From positions 40,821,201-40,885,200 of the forward strand of contig CM034307.1 in the NCBI GenBank assembly GCA_019925795.1: a DNA stretch of 64,000 nucleotides, read 5' to 3'. Position 1 is the first letter of the stretch; the number at the start of each line of letters is the position of its first letter. Of this stretch, positions 13,044 through 26,100 are shown piece by piece. The notes below the pieces were generated by a model. The model was given only the letters and a program-made list of their open reading frames with translations. It did no database searches and had not been told where the DNA came from. The translations under genes were made by a program, and so were the position numbers. This stretch comes from Dendrobium chrysotoxum (lineage: Eukaryota; Streptophyta; Magnoliopsida; Asparagales; Orchidaceae).

Positions 13044-14700
13044 ATGACAAAATGTAATGAGATGAAAAGAAATTTGTGGGTGAGTGCTTCCTTCTTTTTA
13101 TTGGAAGTTAATTAAAAGTCGTGTGGTCTGCATAATTTAAAATTAAATTGAAATATGAATAACCTCCCAAACTTAAATCTTGAGTCATCTTGTCATAAGT
13201 CAACACAATAATACTTGTTCCATCTATGGGTCTTATTAGGTTAGGTTGTGACACTATGAGCCTGTAGCGCCTCTCAACCAGATTTGCTAGTAAGAACAAT
13301 CAAAACATTTTTCAGATGAAGGTCAGAGTCTTGTCATAGAGACTACAAGCCTTGTAATTTTAAAACTTTCATAATATAGTTTTCTCATACTTCATAGAAA
13401 AAAATTAGAACTTGCTAAGAAAATTGTAATTCACCCCTATCCCCAACAAGGGTATTTATAGACTTGGAGGGTTTTAGGAAAATTTTGAAGTAAGAAATAT
13501 TATTTTTTCCTTTTTAAAGAAATAAAAAATTTAATAAAAAAATGTTATCAATTTTCTTTCCTCAGTCACGCCCTAAAGGTGTGTAAATTGCGAGCCTAAT
13601 GAGCGTGCACTAATTTAAAAAAAATTACAAAGAGTACCCAAAGCACACAATGTATGTACACCTTCCCGTGCACATCAGGCGAGAGTGTCTGCTAGCGCAC
13701 ATTAGTAATCAGTTGGTTGGGTTGGTAGCTTATGCATGCTTGGGCCTAATTCCAGTCCCAAACAAGCCTAGTTAAGCATTTTTGGAGTCTCTGAAACTAT
13801 TTTTTTATATTTTATATACAATTTTGATTATTGGACAAAAATGGAGCCTCTACATCAATTTTAATGAGTTTATGGCTATTTTTTATAATTTATGCTTCAA
13901 TCAACATACAAGCTCAACAAATATCAAAATTTTTATTGAGGAGACTTTACTTGGTTCATAGTCTCAAAGGAGGTCCACATTAACATCATCCAAGGTGTGG
14001 TTGCACCTCATAATTTTTTTAATTTTTAATTTTGGACACTAAAAGTTTTCAAAAAAATTTAATGTCCAGAAATAAGGGCAACTAATACATTACCCAAAAT
14101 TCACTTGATTAAGCATAAATCTCAAAGCCTATTTAATTTTGAATCTTCTTGAATCATATTTAGGACCATTCAAACTTTTAGTTAAACTAAAGTTTGATAA
14201 GAAAATTTCATTGACATCAAGAGTGATATGATTGGAATTCGAATGAGCCCAAATTAAGCTCTTGAAATATAATAAATTACTTTAAATTACTAATTGGGAT
14301 ACAAAATAATCTCAAAACTGTGCATGTTTAAAGTCAAATCAAACATACCAATGAATCCAAAAAACCTAAGATCACTTAATTCCGACAAGATTAAGACACT
14401 TGCATATTAAAAGAATGGAATAAGATCAAAGGAATCAATATGGGTCATCTGATGGAGTGTTTAATATTTCAGTTATATATATAGAGCATAACACTCTTAC
14501 ATACTATAAATAAACCACCACACTCAACATAAAGGGGACCCTTAGTATGAGATTAAAGAAAGCTCGGAGGTTTGAAGAATCCTAGAGCTCTAGCTAAGCA
14601 CCACTTTAAGACCACCACCATCGGACCGCTTCCTGATTGTTGTTAACAAACCACTAATCAATCACCATCTTGATGAGGTTCCTTGTCCATCACAACCTCA
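12507..14700. other. No recognised gene
   Basis: This region contains a long TA run (listed separately) and AT-rich sequence. The 13,560-13,760 stretch is less AT-rich and the 14,460-14,620 stretch (TATAAATAAACC followed by a leader-like segment) resembles retroelement LTR/leader DNA ahead of the gag relic at about 14.9 kb. The 63-codon minus ORF at 13,108-13,299 shows no family motif. Confidence 0.45.
12957..13041. repeat. (TA)n microsatellite
   Basis: An uninterrupted TA dinucleotide run of about 80 bp, in non-coding DNA between retroelement relics. Confidence 0.95.
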
Positions 14701-14879
14701 TTATAATATCTCAAATATAACTAGTTCAACTCATTCTTCTCATGTTACTTGACCAGCTCATAATCCTCTAATATTTTTTATGGACTTTACCAATCCTAGC
14801 CTTATTGATGCCTATATCATGTCATACGAGCTAAATTTTGACACCTTATATGAGAGGAATTTCTTTTAAGAGCAAGAAA

Positions 14880-15470
14880 TCTGCTTACTCCTGATCATAA
14901 TTTTTAGGATTCTTAGCCTTTAACTAATGTCATTAGATATCATCACATTTTGATAGGTTTCAACCTGATTTTTATCAATTCTTATGATGGGCCATCTTAT
15001 TCTTACGAGCATGTCAACCCCTTATAGAATTATTATACATATTCAATATGCTTCTAATGTGCCCTTTTATTAGATCTTTCATGCTATCCTTAAGGGTTAG
15101 GCCAACATTTAGTGTTATTCTCTCTTTAATAAGACTATCCATGCATTTGCTAACCATTGTAGGTTTTTTGTTGAGCAGTTGATTGCAAATTGAAAGATTA
15201 TAAATGACTTATTCTATCTTTTTGATATTTTTGAAAATAAGGGAGTACTTTTAAAGATTTTCTTCAAAAGATCATTAAATTCCATGAATGGTTACTAAAC
15301 TACTATAATTTTATTTTGAGATGTCTCCATCCCAGAACTTTTTACTCCTCACTGACATGAAAGGCAAATTATTCATATGATACTCTTATCCATTCAATAG
15401 AATAAAAATAATTATTGATGAGATCATTAATGTCCATCAAAAGTAATTTGAATAATTTTTAAGTAAATAA
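14880..15470 (+). pseudogene. Ty3/gypsy gag relic
   Basis: A heavily decayed gag is readable on + through several frames. The best part is at 15,095-15,330: CYSLFNKTIHAF, then RFFVEQLIAN (where intact gag proteins have a FVxQFxxNKR-like string), then FYLFDIFENKGVLLK and FNSMNGY-like sequence matching the LF.IKQ.xGESLKxYxxRF block of retrotransposon gag. Multiple stops and shifts are present. The assignment to gypsy gag (PF03732-type) rests on this short block. The element appears to be cut at its 3' side by the LTR at 15,653. Confidence 0.5.
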
Positions 15471-15652
15471 AAAACTCACAATAAAAAGAAAATTGATTGG
15501 CCTTCTCAAAAAGGAAATATGTATTTGTCAAGAGATCAAAGATATTATTCACACCTAATATCATATTTATTATTATATTATATATGATTAAACACATTTA
15601 GAGTTAATATTATAATGGAGATCTAAAATATTAAAAGCGTAAGATAGCAAAC

Positions 15653-17039
15653 TGATAAGTGCAAATAATGTGTTATATTTTCAGGGAAAATATATTATTT
15701 TGATTATATTGTGTTGAAAAAAATACATAAAAAGGCATAAAAATTTTAAGTTTCATATAGCGCCGCGGCGTTGGAACAAATAACGCCGCAGCACTATCAA
15801 ACCTTCGGAGTGCCAAAATATCAACATTACAGTGCTAACTTCTCTATCAGACAGCGTCGCGACAGTCATAGCGCTGAGTATTCTATTATCTAGTGTTAGG
15901 CTTCACAATCAATAATGCCTTGGCACCAAAATTGCCCTTCTGGTGCCGTAATATTTGAAAGTTAGCAGCCCCATGGCATAGTAGTTGTAACTTTCCAAAA
16001 AAATGACCTGTCAACGAAGCGATGTAACTGTTCACTAAGTAACTAATCCACGTCAGCAAGCGCCACGGTAGAATAAGAAAAATAGCGCAGCTGCTTTAGT
16101 TCATTTATTTGGCACAACATTGCCGATCTTTATAGTGCCACAATGCTAGATGTCTATTTGTGTTTTCCTATAAATAATTATTTTATTATGTTTGTAAGGG
16201 AGTTCAGTCACTTAAATAATTTCAGTACAATTCAGAGTGCTTCTCTAAATTTTTTTAGGGTGACAACTAAGAGAATTTAGAGAAGTACTTGATATGATCA
16301 TTAGAATATTTGGCTTATATTTGTGGAAGTAATTCTGTAAGTAAAAATGAGTTTAGAGGAGATCCATTGAACCTATCTGGTGATATCTATCTCTTGTATT
16401 TTTTTCTCATGTTATTAATAAAAATAATTTTGCTTTAACTTTTCTCTATGTCTGACTAAATTCTCTGATTTTGTATTGATGGAGTAAGTATCATATGAAG
16501 TGCTAATGAGTAAAATGATATTTTTAATATTACTAGATCTTAATTTAATGCACAGAGTGGCCAAATATGTGGTTAAAATTAGATGTAACGTGGAGCCTTG
16601 AAGGAGGAAAGCAGGCATAACCAGGAATATTAAATTAGAATGCATCATGCCTAAGTATAGGGTATGAAACATACTAAATTCTTAAGAAGATGAAGTAATC
16701 ATTGGAATGCATCTGCTCTGAATAACACACAATTAAAAGAGAATCATAAGGAAAAAATATGTTATTTATATTCATCAATTCAAAACATTATATCCAAATA
16801 GTATATTCATTATATTTATCTAATTGTATTTAAGTGATTGAATCTCCATGATAACTATTTTATTTGAGTAAGATAATTATTATAATTTTAGTAGATAGTA
16901 CTAATAAATTGTAAGTAAGCATATCTTCCTCATGGGATCCATATTCTACTCTATCACTATATTACTTGATTTGGCATGTATACTTGCATATATTAAGTGA
17001 ATTTTTTATAATTTTTATATATCAAAGAAAACTTAAGCA
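15653..17039 (+). mobile_element. Athila-like LTR, + orientation
   Basis: The LTR begins TGATAAGTGCAAATAATG and ends ACTTAAGCA, i.e. TG...CA. It shares its motif order (GCGC motifs at 15,755-16,150, the CTCATGGGATCC-type block at 16,930, CAAGTATAC-type sequence near the end) with the inverted LTR at 10,985-12,506. The bases just outside (CAAAC left, TTACT right) do not form a target duplication, and no PBS or gag follows, so it is a truncated or rearranged copy rather than a clean solo LTR. The 85-codon minus ORF at 16,415-16,672 lies wholly inside it and is not taken as a gene. Confidence 0.6.
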
Positions 17040-17420
17040 TTACTAGGGATTGATAGAGCCCTAAAGCATTTCACAATTATATAGGATACTCCATAGCCCC
17101 CACCAAAAACGCTATTAAAAACCTGAATGAAAGAACTCAGATTTAATGTTGCCATTTTAACCTTTCAAAGGACAATGAATATAAAGATGTATTCATCTAA
17201 ATGAATATATTATGCATTTAGTTTGTTAAGAATACCTAAGACATTATTTTTTTAGACCAATATATAAATTATTAGCCTTAAACAGGAGATTAAAAGAGTC
17301 ATTTCAATAAAATTTTAAATTTATTAATATTATTTTTGGAATGCTATCAAAATCTATTTACCCTTATGTATAAGAATATATACCCTAGAGACACTCTACC
17401 TTTGAGTGGAATATATACCA
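17040..17420. other. Unassigned short spacer
   Basis: AT-rich sequence between two LTRs. No ORF or repeat termini were recognised. Confidence 0.4.
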
Positions 17421-19186
17421 TGTAATAACCCAAAAATAAAAAGTATTTTAAAATATGAATTTTTGAATTTCTATTTGAACTAGAGTGCTCAGTGCTAAAT
17501 GGAGAGCACACCAACACTAAAAAATGTCACTGTGATATTTGAGTCTCTATTCTATAGTATCTCTAAAATCTGAATGCAGCGCTGCGGAGCTAGACCATTA
17601 TATATATATATATATCCCTACTTCACCCCCCACCTCTCCCTCATTCTCACTTGGCTTGGACAGGAAGAAGCCAAAGAAAAAGAAAAGAAAGGGAGAAGAT
17701 AAGGAGACAAAGAAGAGAGAGAAAGGGTTTTGGTTCATTTTTGTCCGTTCTTCCTATTATAAAAATTATTTTATTCATTATAAGTAACTATTCTCTTCCT
17801 TCTTTTTTTGAAAATTTTAATTTCAATGAATTTTATCTCTCTTAAAGCTGCCAAGAAAATATATTATCTTTTGATTTTATAAGCTTTCATTGTGTTACTT
17901 TTGATATGTACTTAATTTGATCATTTTGAATAATATTATATGATTTTAATATATTTTCATTGGTTAAATTTGTGCATATGAATATTTCTGTGAAAGGAGT
18001 AGGAAAAGGTAGACTGGAAATGGGTTAAAAAGTGTTGCACTATGATTTAACATGATAAGACTGCAAGTTAATATGTATTAAAATGATTGATACAATTGAG
18101 TTATGCAGGAATATAATATTGTTATTAGTTTTAATCTGATATGATGTATGAATATAATGTAGTTATTTATATCATATATATGATATGAGAATCTTATGTG
18201 ATATTCTCAAGATCCATATGGTCCACTAATAGGAGTCAGTGTATAGGAGTTATAAGAAGTTGGAAACTGATTGAGAGTTATAAAGAGTTGGGGTGAGTGA
18301 TTCACGTGATTAAAAGGAAGTTATATGGAGTATATTAATTGGGAGTCATAAGGGGTGATGGATTGGAAGTCATATGTGTAGGAGCATGATACCCTCATAT
18401 AAATATCTGATAGAATATTGAATATTAACTGATACTAATTATTATTGATTACTGACACTGAGTATTGAATACGGATACTGATCACTATTATTGCTTACTA
18501 TTATTGAATATAAATATTGATTATTGTACCAAAAAACTAATATATGTTACTGATTATTATTATGAAGTATGAATATTAATACTATTATTATAACTAATAG
18601 ACTGATGAGAATGACATAATGAAATTGATTGAATGATAAAGTCATACTGATTGATTGATTGACAAACTAAGATGTGATGTGTAATATAACTGATTAATTG
18701 ACATATGTGACTGGTTTAAATAGCATATTGATGCTTTGACTTTCTTATATAATTTACATTATAATATTTCTCTTTTATCTTGCATTAATTTCAGTCTTAA
18801 GATTTTAGTTATTTTTTGGGCTATTTGCTTATTATATAGTTTTACATGATTTCAGGTAAAGGTAAGAAGTCTGTGGATTGAGGCTTAGTTATAATGATGT
18901 TTTAGTTTTCTTCCAATTCTTTTAGTTTATGTATATTATTTTGTAGATTATGAAGGCTATTGTATATTTTATTTTGGACTCCACCGACATGATGATGTAA
19001 TTATGGGCTATAGTAATGCGAATAATGTTTTCCACTGTTTATTAGTTTTTTTTAGTGTATTTGATCAGATATGGATGTTTATCAGCCTGGTTGATAAATG
19101 AATTAATTGAATGAGATTAAAAATATAATTATATGAAAAGGAAAAGAATAAAAGAAATGATTTCACCTTAAATCTCGGGGCATGAA
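17421..19186 (+). mobile_element. Tekay/Del-like gypsy LTR
   Basis: The left end TGTAATAACCC and the right end ...CTCGGGGCATGA are imperfect inverted repeats of the type typical of Del/Tekay LTRs (TGTRAYRCCCC ... GGGGYRTYACA). A TATATATATATA run at about 17,599-17,614 followed by a C-rich then GA-rich leader (17,620-17,735) looks like the promoter/start region. A primer-binding site follows a few bases after the right end. The terminal CA appears mutated to AA. Two small + ORFs inside (17,539-17,845) are in this leader and are not genes. Confidence 0.7.
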
Positions 19187-19190
19187 AAAG

Positions 19191-19203
19191 TGGTATCAGA
19201 GTG
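19191..19203 (+). other. Primer-binding site (initiator tRNA-Met type)
   Basis: TGGTATCAGAGTG is one base away from the common plant retrotransposon site TGGTATCAGAGC, which pairs with the 3' end of initiator tRNA-Met. It lies about 4 bases after the LTR end, as expected, and fixes the element's + orientation. Confidence 0.8.
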
Positions 19204-19349
19204 ATAGTTAATGAAAGAATTTTATTGTGATCAGAGTTGTATAATTAATTACATTATTGATGTGTTTATAAATTTTCTTTTAGAATTTATTTTATATATT
19301 TGTTTTGAAATATTCTTTTTGAATTTAAGGGTTGTTTATTGATCATCAA

Positions 19350-19700
19350 ATGGACCCAACAAGAAAGGAAAAGAAATTTGAACCCGATGCTGAGATATTC
19401 TTAGTAACTTCAGAAAATATGAAAATATTTGTCGATATGATTGCTCAGATGATGAGGGATCAATTGATGAAACAGTCTGGGTAGAGCTATAAGAAGATGG
19501 GGGAAACTAGTAAGAAAAGGATTGTCAAAATTGTTAAAGCACCCACCACTCTACGATGCTTTTGGTATTGAAGGAGATATGTAGGACCCTACTATAGGGT
19601 GACCAGACAATATTTTAGGTGTTGTGATAATGAGCACAAGATGGCAGAATGGACATTACTAGGACATGGATAGGAATATGCATAGACTAAATGTATACAA
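19350..19700 (+). pseudogene. Gypsy gag stub of the Tekay-like element
   Basis: An ATG at 19,350 opens a frame (MDPTRKEKKFEPDAE...) containing FVDMIAQMMRDQLMKQ, similar in character to the N-terminal region of Tekay gag. It ends after about 45 codons at a stop. Further on in other frames a possible degenerate zinc-knuckle (YFRCCDNEHKMAEW) appears near 19,610-19,655, so most of the middle of gag is missing. No pol follows. Confidence 0.5.
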
Positions 19701-19774
19701 TTGGAATCAGCGAAAGAGGTTCCTGAGGAGCATGAGCATACAACTGTTATAATTTTTGTGTTATTTTATAATTT

Positions 19775-19898
19775 ACAATATATCCCTACCTCACCCCCTC
19801 ACCTCTCCCTTATTTTCACTTGGCTTGGACAGGAAGAAACTAAAGAAGAAGAAGAAGAAAAAGGGAGAAGAGGAGAAGAGAGAAAAGATTCTGGGTCA
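19775..19898 (+). repeat. Second partial copy of the Tekay-like LTR leader
   Basis: This stretch repeats 17,605-17,735 in the same orientation: the TATCCCTAC-YTCACCCC block, CACTTGGCTTGGACAGGAAG, then AAG/GA-rich sequence. It is probably a fragment of the downstream LTR joined to the gag stub by deletion. It is cut off at 19,899 by the CACTA transposon end. Confidence 0.7.
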
Positions 19899-20710
19899 CA
19901 CTATAGGAAAGTAAGCAATTTCCAATGAAAAAATTTGCTGCAAAATAAGCCAAATCCATTGCTATATAAGCTTGCGGCAGATCATATTCTGATGCTAAAT
20001 GTCGCATCAAAAAAATATTTGCATCAGACATAGTCCATCACAAATATTTTGTGGTAGAATTACAGTGGATTTACGATGGATTTAAACTCAAAAAAATAAC
20101 ATGCTCGTATTAGAAACGAACCACAAATAACAGCGGATTTGTGATAGATTTGAGGCGAAAATACCGTCATAATTTACGGATGTCTTACAACATTTAAATC
20201 CGACACACTTTACATCATAAGTTATGGCAAAAATGTCTACCGCAATTAATGATAGAGATGTATCGTATTGTTATTTACGATGGAATTTCCACCGTAAATC
20301 CACCTAAAATCTGTAGCATAAATAGAAAAAAATTAGCACCTTATATCAATTATTTAGCTTTTCAACAATGACAATCCAAGAAGTTTTATAGTAATAGTTA
20401 ATAATAGAAATATTTTAGTAAACACTGCTAACAATATTGCTAAAATAAATATGTTGCACAAACTTGTCTACAATCACAATCCAACTGCTAAAATAAATAA
20501 ACACAATCCAACAGTTCTATAATAATACAACACTACTACAACAAACATAGTTCTTATACATCATAAAAGTAAAATGTATCAAAAAACCTAAGATAATCTA
20601 AGCAGAATCTGTATCCTCATTCTCCTGCTCAGCTAATACAGGCGCGGGCTAATTTTTACAAATATATTATCTCAATCTTTGAAGCTCATCCAATATCTAT
20701 ATGTGCATGT
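19899..20710 (-). mobile_element. CACTA (En/Spm) transposon fragment, one end
   Basis: CACTATAGGAAAGTAAGC at 19,899 has the form of a CACTA terminal inverted repeat. The next 430 bp carry repeated subterminal motifs in both orientations built on TTTACGATGGATTT / AAATCCRY (for example 20,060-20,080, 20,130-20,150, 20,270-20,300), as in CACTA subterminal regions. No opposite end (…TAGTG) was found before the LTR-like segment starting at 20,711, so the element is truncated there. Confidence 0.65.
20590..20700 (-). pseudogene. Possible C-terminal relic of a CACTA-borne protein
   Basis: The minus strand reads ILDELQRLR, then after a stop PAPVLAEQENEDTDSA and a stop, followed by AT-rich sequence leading to the CACTA end. 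The acidic tail and position suit the last codons and 3' UTR of a CACTA-encoded gene (tnpA/transposase-associated type). The stretch is too short for a firm call. Confidence 0.3.
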
Positions 20711-22420
20711 TGTGATGCCCCAGAATCTAATTTTGAGGAATTATTCTTTTATCTTTTAATTTACATAATCAGAGCTGCCTAATTTCTTTTATCAATATAA
20801 ATATCAGTAGAAATAAAACCGTCGATCAAAATATTAATATATACATCTGTATTCATTTTTAAGATCTATACAATCATATCATAACTACTATGTCTTAAGT
20901 ATAAAAGAATAGCTAAATAATAAGAACCTGAACCTGAAGGATCCAGGTTAATCTCTCACTCCTGCTCCCATACCCTGATCTTAATTTATTTAATTACATA
21001 TAATGAGCTCACAAGCCTAGCAAGCAATCATATCATATAATTAAACTCAAAGCACAGTAAATGAGCAATATTCATGTCAATGATCAAATCATAGCAGTAG
21101 CATTAATATGATCATTGAATCAATACAAATATAGTAAAGCTTACATGTAGCAGCAATAAAATAATATAATATAAAAGCTAATAAATTAGTATGGATGTCA
21201 AATCCATAAAGCATTCATCATATCAGTACTATCAATTAGTAAAGAAATTGGATAAAGTAGTAAAACCAAATCATCGATAAAGACTATCAAAATCATATCA
21301 ATGAAGTAAAATAATATATGAGTATACATAAAATATATAATTATTCTATATCAATATCAAATTAATATATTATGTGCTTAATATGTTACACCAAGTAAGT
21401 AAGAATTATGGCTATCATGATAGTTTTCAGTATTATATCAGTATCAGTAAATTGTTGGCTTAGTAAATAGTGCATAACACTTTGCCCATCGGCACAGTAA
21501 TTATCTCCTTATAACTATCAATCAGTATTACATGAATCAGTAGAGGATAAGACCAATCCATAATATTTAAATAAAAGCTCGTCGGCCCAACATTCTATAC
21601 AAGTCAATTAATATCCAACCAATGGGTCTACTAATCTTTACTTGTCTTTTACATATATTATTATTACAGTGCTATAACAGTAATAATGACCAATTATTAC
21701 TCAATCACATCTACATTCATTTTTAATGCTTTGTAACAAATAAAGAATACTTGAGTTTAATTCATAAAGTGCTAAAATGTCCTAACGGTAGGTAATAAAA
21801 AACCATACTAAGTAAAAATTCAAATATTTAAAAATTAACAAAATTACTAGGGATTGTATATAATAACATTCTAAAGCTTTTATTAAACTAAAGTATAATT
21901 TTTAGATGTCAAAATAAGTTTTAGAATAGGTAAAAATTACTACTTTTTTAAAATCACTCAGCAAAAAATCTCGAATAAATACTTAAAATGTTCATAATCA
22001 TAATATTTATAACATATAAAAAGTTATGCACCGAAAGTTTTACCAATACAAAATTATCCTCATATTTTGGTAATAAAAATATAAATTTAATCAAAAAATA
22101 TAAAAATATAAAATCATTGAAATCAAAAATATGATATAAGTTCCTTACAGTGAGATGAGCAAAATGTCCAATAGGCTCGACTGACGAAAATTGCTCCATA
22201 GCCTCCAAATCCTAGCTTTTCATTTCTTTCTCTTATCTTTCTCTCTTGATTTTTTTTTTCATTTCTTTGTTGCTAAAAATGAATAGGGATGAGAATTTAA
22301 AAATATTTTAGTGACTTAGGATATTTTAATTAAAATAATAATTTAATATTATATAATTATAAATTTAATTAATTTTTTAATATAAAATTCATATAAACTC
22401 TTTTGAGGTCTAAAAAATTA
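20711..22420 (-). mobile_element. LTR-like segment of a Tekay/Del-type element
   Basis: The left boundary TGTGATGCCCC is, read on minus, ...GGGGCATCACA, the usual 3' end of a Del/Tekay LTR. On minus, a GA-rich leader-like stretch lies at 22,270-22,200, similar in position and composition to that of the LTR at 17,421. The other boundary is not defined and no PBS follows on the minus side, so the 22,420 limit is a guess. The interior is AT-rich, with TATCAGTA/TACTGATA-type strings resembling those at 18,410-18,600. Confidence 0.45.
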
Positions 22421-23015
22421 TAGAAAAATATCTATAAAATAAAATATTTTATTTTTAAAATTTTGGTGAAATTAATTTGCAACTTGCATTACCAGGAAGA
22501 CTAAAAATAACTTGAGAGTTTGATTGGTAAGATATTATATTTTTAATGACGGATTAACATATCATTTCAATGTATATTGAATGAATGACGTGTGATTGAA
22601 TGAACTGCATAACTATTGTTGACCTCCTTTTTTGGCACCAATCACTTGCATGGTCTTATTGCACATCTTATGGGTCGATCCACTTTCCTATACATTGTAC
22701 CACTGTGTTTGATGAAGGGACACCTCGCATATTTTACCTTGACTTATCATCGGCTTTAAAAATTTATTTTTGTTATCACATATCATCATTTATCATATTT
22801 TAAAATGTGTGTGATCGGATCGATGTCGATTTGATGAGTGTTTTATGCGCATTTAAGCCCTTCATGCGTATGTTCGTTCCGTATTTAAAATCTTTTGATC
22901 TGGGTCTCATTTTGCAAATAGACTGTGCGAGTGCATCCAACTCATCCAAACAGATCAAATGAGCCAATTCGTGTTCAAATAGAGTACCATTTGACGCATG
23001 TCAAGAAGAGAGAGT
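22421..23015. other. No recognised gene
   Basis: This is the insertion context of the giant element's left side. It is less repetitive than its neighbours, with CG-containing stretches at 22,810-22,930. The 67-codon + ORF at 22,600-22,803 shows no family motif. Confidence 0.4.
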
Positions 23016-23021
23016 TAAAAG

Positions 23022-23022
<1 letters not shown>

Positions 23023-23108
<86 letters not shown>
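23023..23108. repeat. (TA)n microsatellite
   Basis: An uninterrupted run of about 86 bp. The open frame through it (alternating Tyr-Ile) is a microsatellite artefact. Confidence 0.95.
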
Positions 23109-23111
<3 letters not shown>

Positions 23112-26100
23112 GGATTTACTATTATTATTATTTTTAGTTAAATAAATATAATAAATTAAATTCAAATTAAAATATAAAAAAATATTAGTAAATACATATA
23201 TTTAATAAAAAATAATATCCTATTCAAAATAATCTTTAGATTTAGTTTAAATACAAAATGATTTTGCCTAGGCTTTTCATATCTTTTCAAATCTAACAAT
23301 TTCTCATCCAATGGCTGATGTGATTGAAAAATATAATTTTGAAAAGGTTTAATTTTCTTTGGAAATGTTGGATTTCTGAAATTTTAATATTTGAAATCGA
23401 ATGCTTATTAAGAATGATATATCACCTCGAAAGGTGAACATATCGTTCCTTAATAGGTTCGGATTTTAAAACTTGAGATTTATCATGATTATTGAAATCA
23501 AACTCAAGGAGAAATAACGTATAATCTCGAAGGATTAAAATGATGTTTAATCCAATGTTCGACTACAATAATCTAGATAGAGATCATTAATTTCACAATC
23601 AATGGTACGATTATAATTGATATATATATATCTGAAGAAAGAAGATATCAATCATTATCGATAGTTTGAATATGACAATAACGATTGCCATTTTTTATTT
23701 TGATTTCTCAAAGATAATTAATTAAGGGTTTTGAAAAATTAATTTTGAAAATTTGGTCTGGGTTTCTAAATCTCCTACGAGCGCAAGCCCTCATAGTTAA
23801 TTACATCGTAGGAAACCAAAAATTTCCTATGAATACTCTCAATTAAAATAGCGATACGAATTTCATTTAAAAATTCAAAGCTTGATATCAAGGGAGGTAG
23901 GGACTGGAATTTTAACAGGGATTGGTTCGAGGTTGAACACTTATTTTTGGAGTCAAAGGAAGAAGAGTAGGAGGTGTCTTGAGATTCTGAATTACTTCAG
24001 AAACACCCCAACCTATCCTAAGTGTTGCGCTTGAATTTAATGGAAAGAGATTTATGTTTGAGTGATCAATTTTATTAGAAAATGAGAATTAGATTCCTGA
24101 AGGTTGAGGTCTTAAGATTGAAATTCTGCCTCAGAACTTAAGTCTAAAGTTGGTACTGAAAATCAGTGACTTAGAACCTAACTAATGCAATGCAAAGTCT
24201 GGACTTACCCCGGCCTGGATTGGGGAGCCAGCTAAACCACTTAAGCGCTTCAAAATCATGAGTCAACTCAATTATGTAAGAGTGGTAAGAACATTGATTA
24301 AGATTGGTTTAAAGAATTGGGGTCGACATCTAGAGCAGATCCTAATTGACACCTTAACTTATGTTGGGTGTAATGCTTAAGCTAGAAATGCAATTAAAAA
24401 TTTAGACTCAATTTTGAATTTGTATCTAATACAATGCATGCTAGTTGACTCGATTAAATGCTTGAAATCAAAATGAAGCAATCTTAAAATTTGGCTTAAA
24501 AATAGCTTTTATCCTAGAGATTGCACAACATCCCCTTGGACAGAACTGCATGCTAATAGATCAGGTGGTCTGCCAAAACTCGCAGGCAGGGAGGTGCCTA
24601 ACAAGGTAGAGAAGATTCAATATGATGCATGAAAAACCTCCGGCGAGTCCGGGCTTACTTCTTAAAAGCGTTAGAGTTTCTATCTGAGCCTAAAGTTTTT
24701 AATTTTAATTAAAGTAGAAATAGTTTGATCGTACCCTCACGAGCCTCCGATCGGGTTCCAGGCTAAATATAAAATTTTCATGCAATAAGTGCCAAAAAAC
24801 TACTAAAAGCATGCAAGTCCTTAATCACAATCAACATATCAATCAAATCAATTAAATTCAAATTCAAATTAAAAGTCCATGTGGTAAGTGCCACTTAATT
24901 GTACAACTCAGGGTCTGCAGCAAAAGTAAAGTGGTCGGGTACCACTGACTAAAACCCGGATTCTACTCCTAAAAGACTCAAGTGACTTTGAGAATGAGTC
25001 TTCTCGTTCTTCACTTCTTCATCTTCTTGGAACTCATTGGATCGTCAGGTCCGGGTATCCAAATGAAAAGAAACTCCCCCTGAATAGGGGTGTTATCCTT
25101 TCTCTTTAGATATTTGAAAAACATTCGAATTCGAATCTACAAAAGAAGAGGGACTCTCCCCTAAGGGATGTCACCCTTCTCTTTAAATTTTAGATTGGAT
25201 TTATATCCCATCTCAAAGTACTTTAAATACAACTCAATTCTCAAATCAAATTACATTTAAATTTAAAAGAAAAATCTAGACTCGATCCTGCAAGATTATC
25301 ATAATAATCAACAATTATATATGACATCCCAAGCAGTTATAATCAATCTCAAGTAGTTAATATTTAAAATGTAAAGAAAGCTCAATCACAGCCACGCTTG
25401 ACCATGCTCTTTTTTAATTTAAAGGGGGACTTAGCTTTCTGAAGCGTCTGCAGAAAATATTATTAATTTTTAAAGCTTTATTAATTGCCCCCTTTAATTT
25501 AATTACCCTGTACGAGCATAGCCACCTGCATAAGATAGAATTAGTATAAATCATCCCTAACCTAGAGATAAATTTAACTCATAATTAATCACATCACAGA
25601 ATGCAGTAAATAAATAGACAAACATAGCAATTCTACTACTAGCAAATAGCATGCAGTGAAAGCTCAAAAATCCAACACACGATAGAAAAGTAAACATTGG
25701 CCTAGCCTAAGACTAGAGTTGGCTGTCCTAGCAAACCATCTAAAGTGTATGATGTAGGCTGTGTGGTTTGGATATCTCCTAAATAGGGCAATTAGTTAAA
25801 GTTGTTTAATATTCTGGTTGGTTGAAAGATTTAAGGAATATTTTTATTGAAGTTCAAGTCTTAATGATTTAAATTTGATTTTAAATTTAATTTTGATTAT
25901 TTATTGGATACCACCTTTATTGCACACAGAGGCCATGAAGTTTATTTCATCTTCCTTGGGGCTAATTTAATAGCCTCATAGGCCTGAGTTACCTAGTGGT
26001 ATCCGGTATAATTAAGTATTTTGAATTTGATTAAGTTTAAAAGTTAATTAAATTTCAATTAAGGTTAATTGATTGCTGGTTTTGATGTTAAATTGATATT

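Noticed and set aside
15653..17039. The two Athila-like LTRs (10,985-12,506 and 15,653-17,039) as the pair of one element
   Set aside because: They are in opposite orientation and too diverged to come from one insertion.
22925..23137. 70-codon ORF with long Tyr-Ile repeat
   Set aside because: It is the translation of a (TA)n microsatellite.
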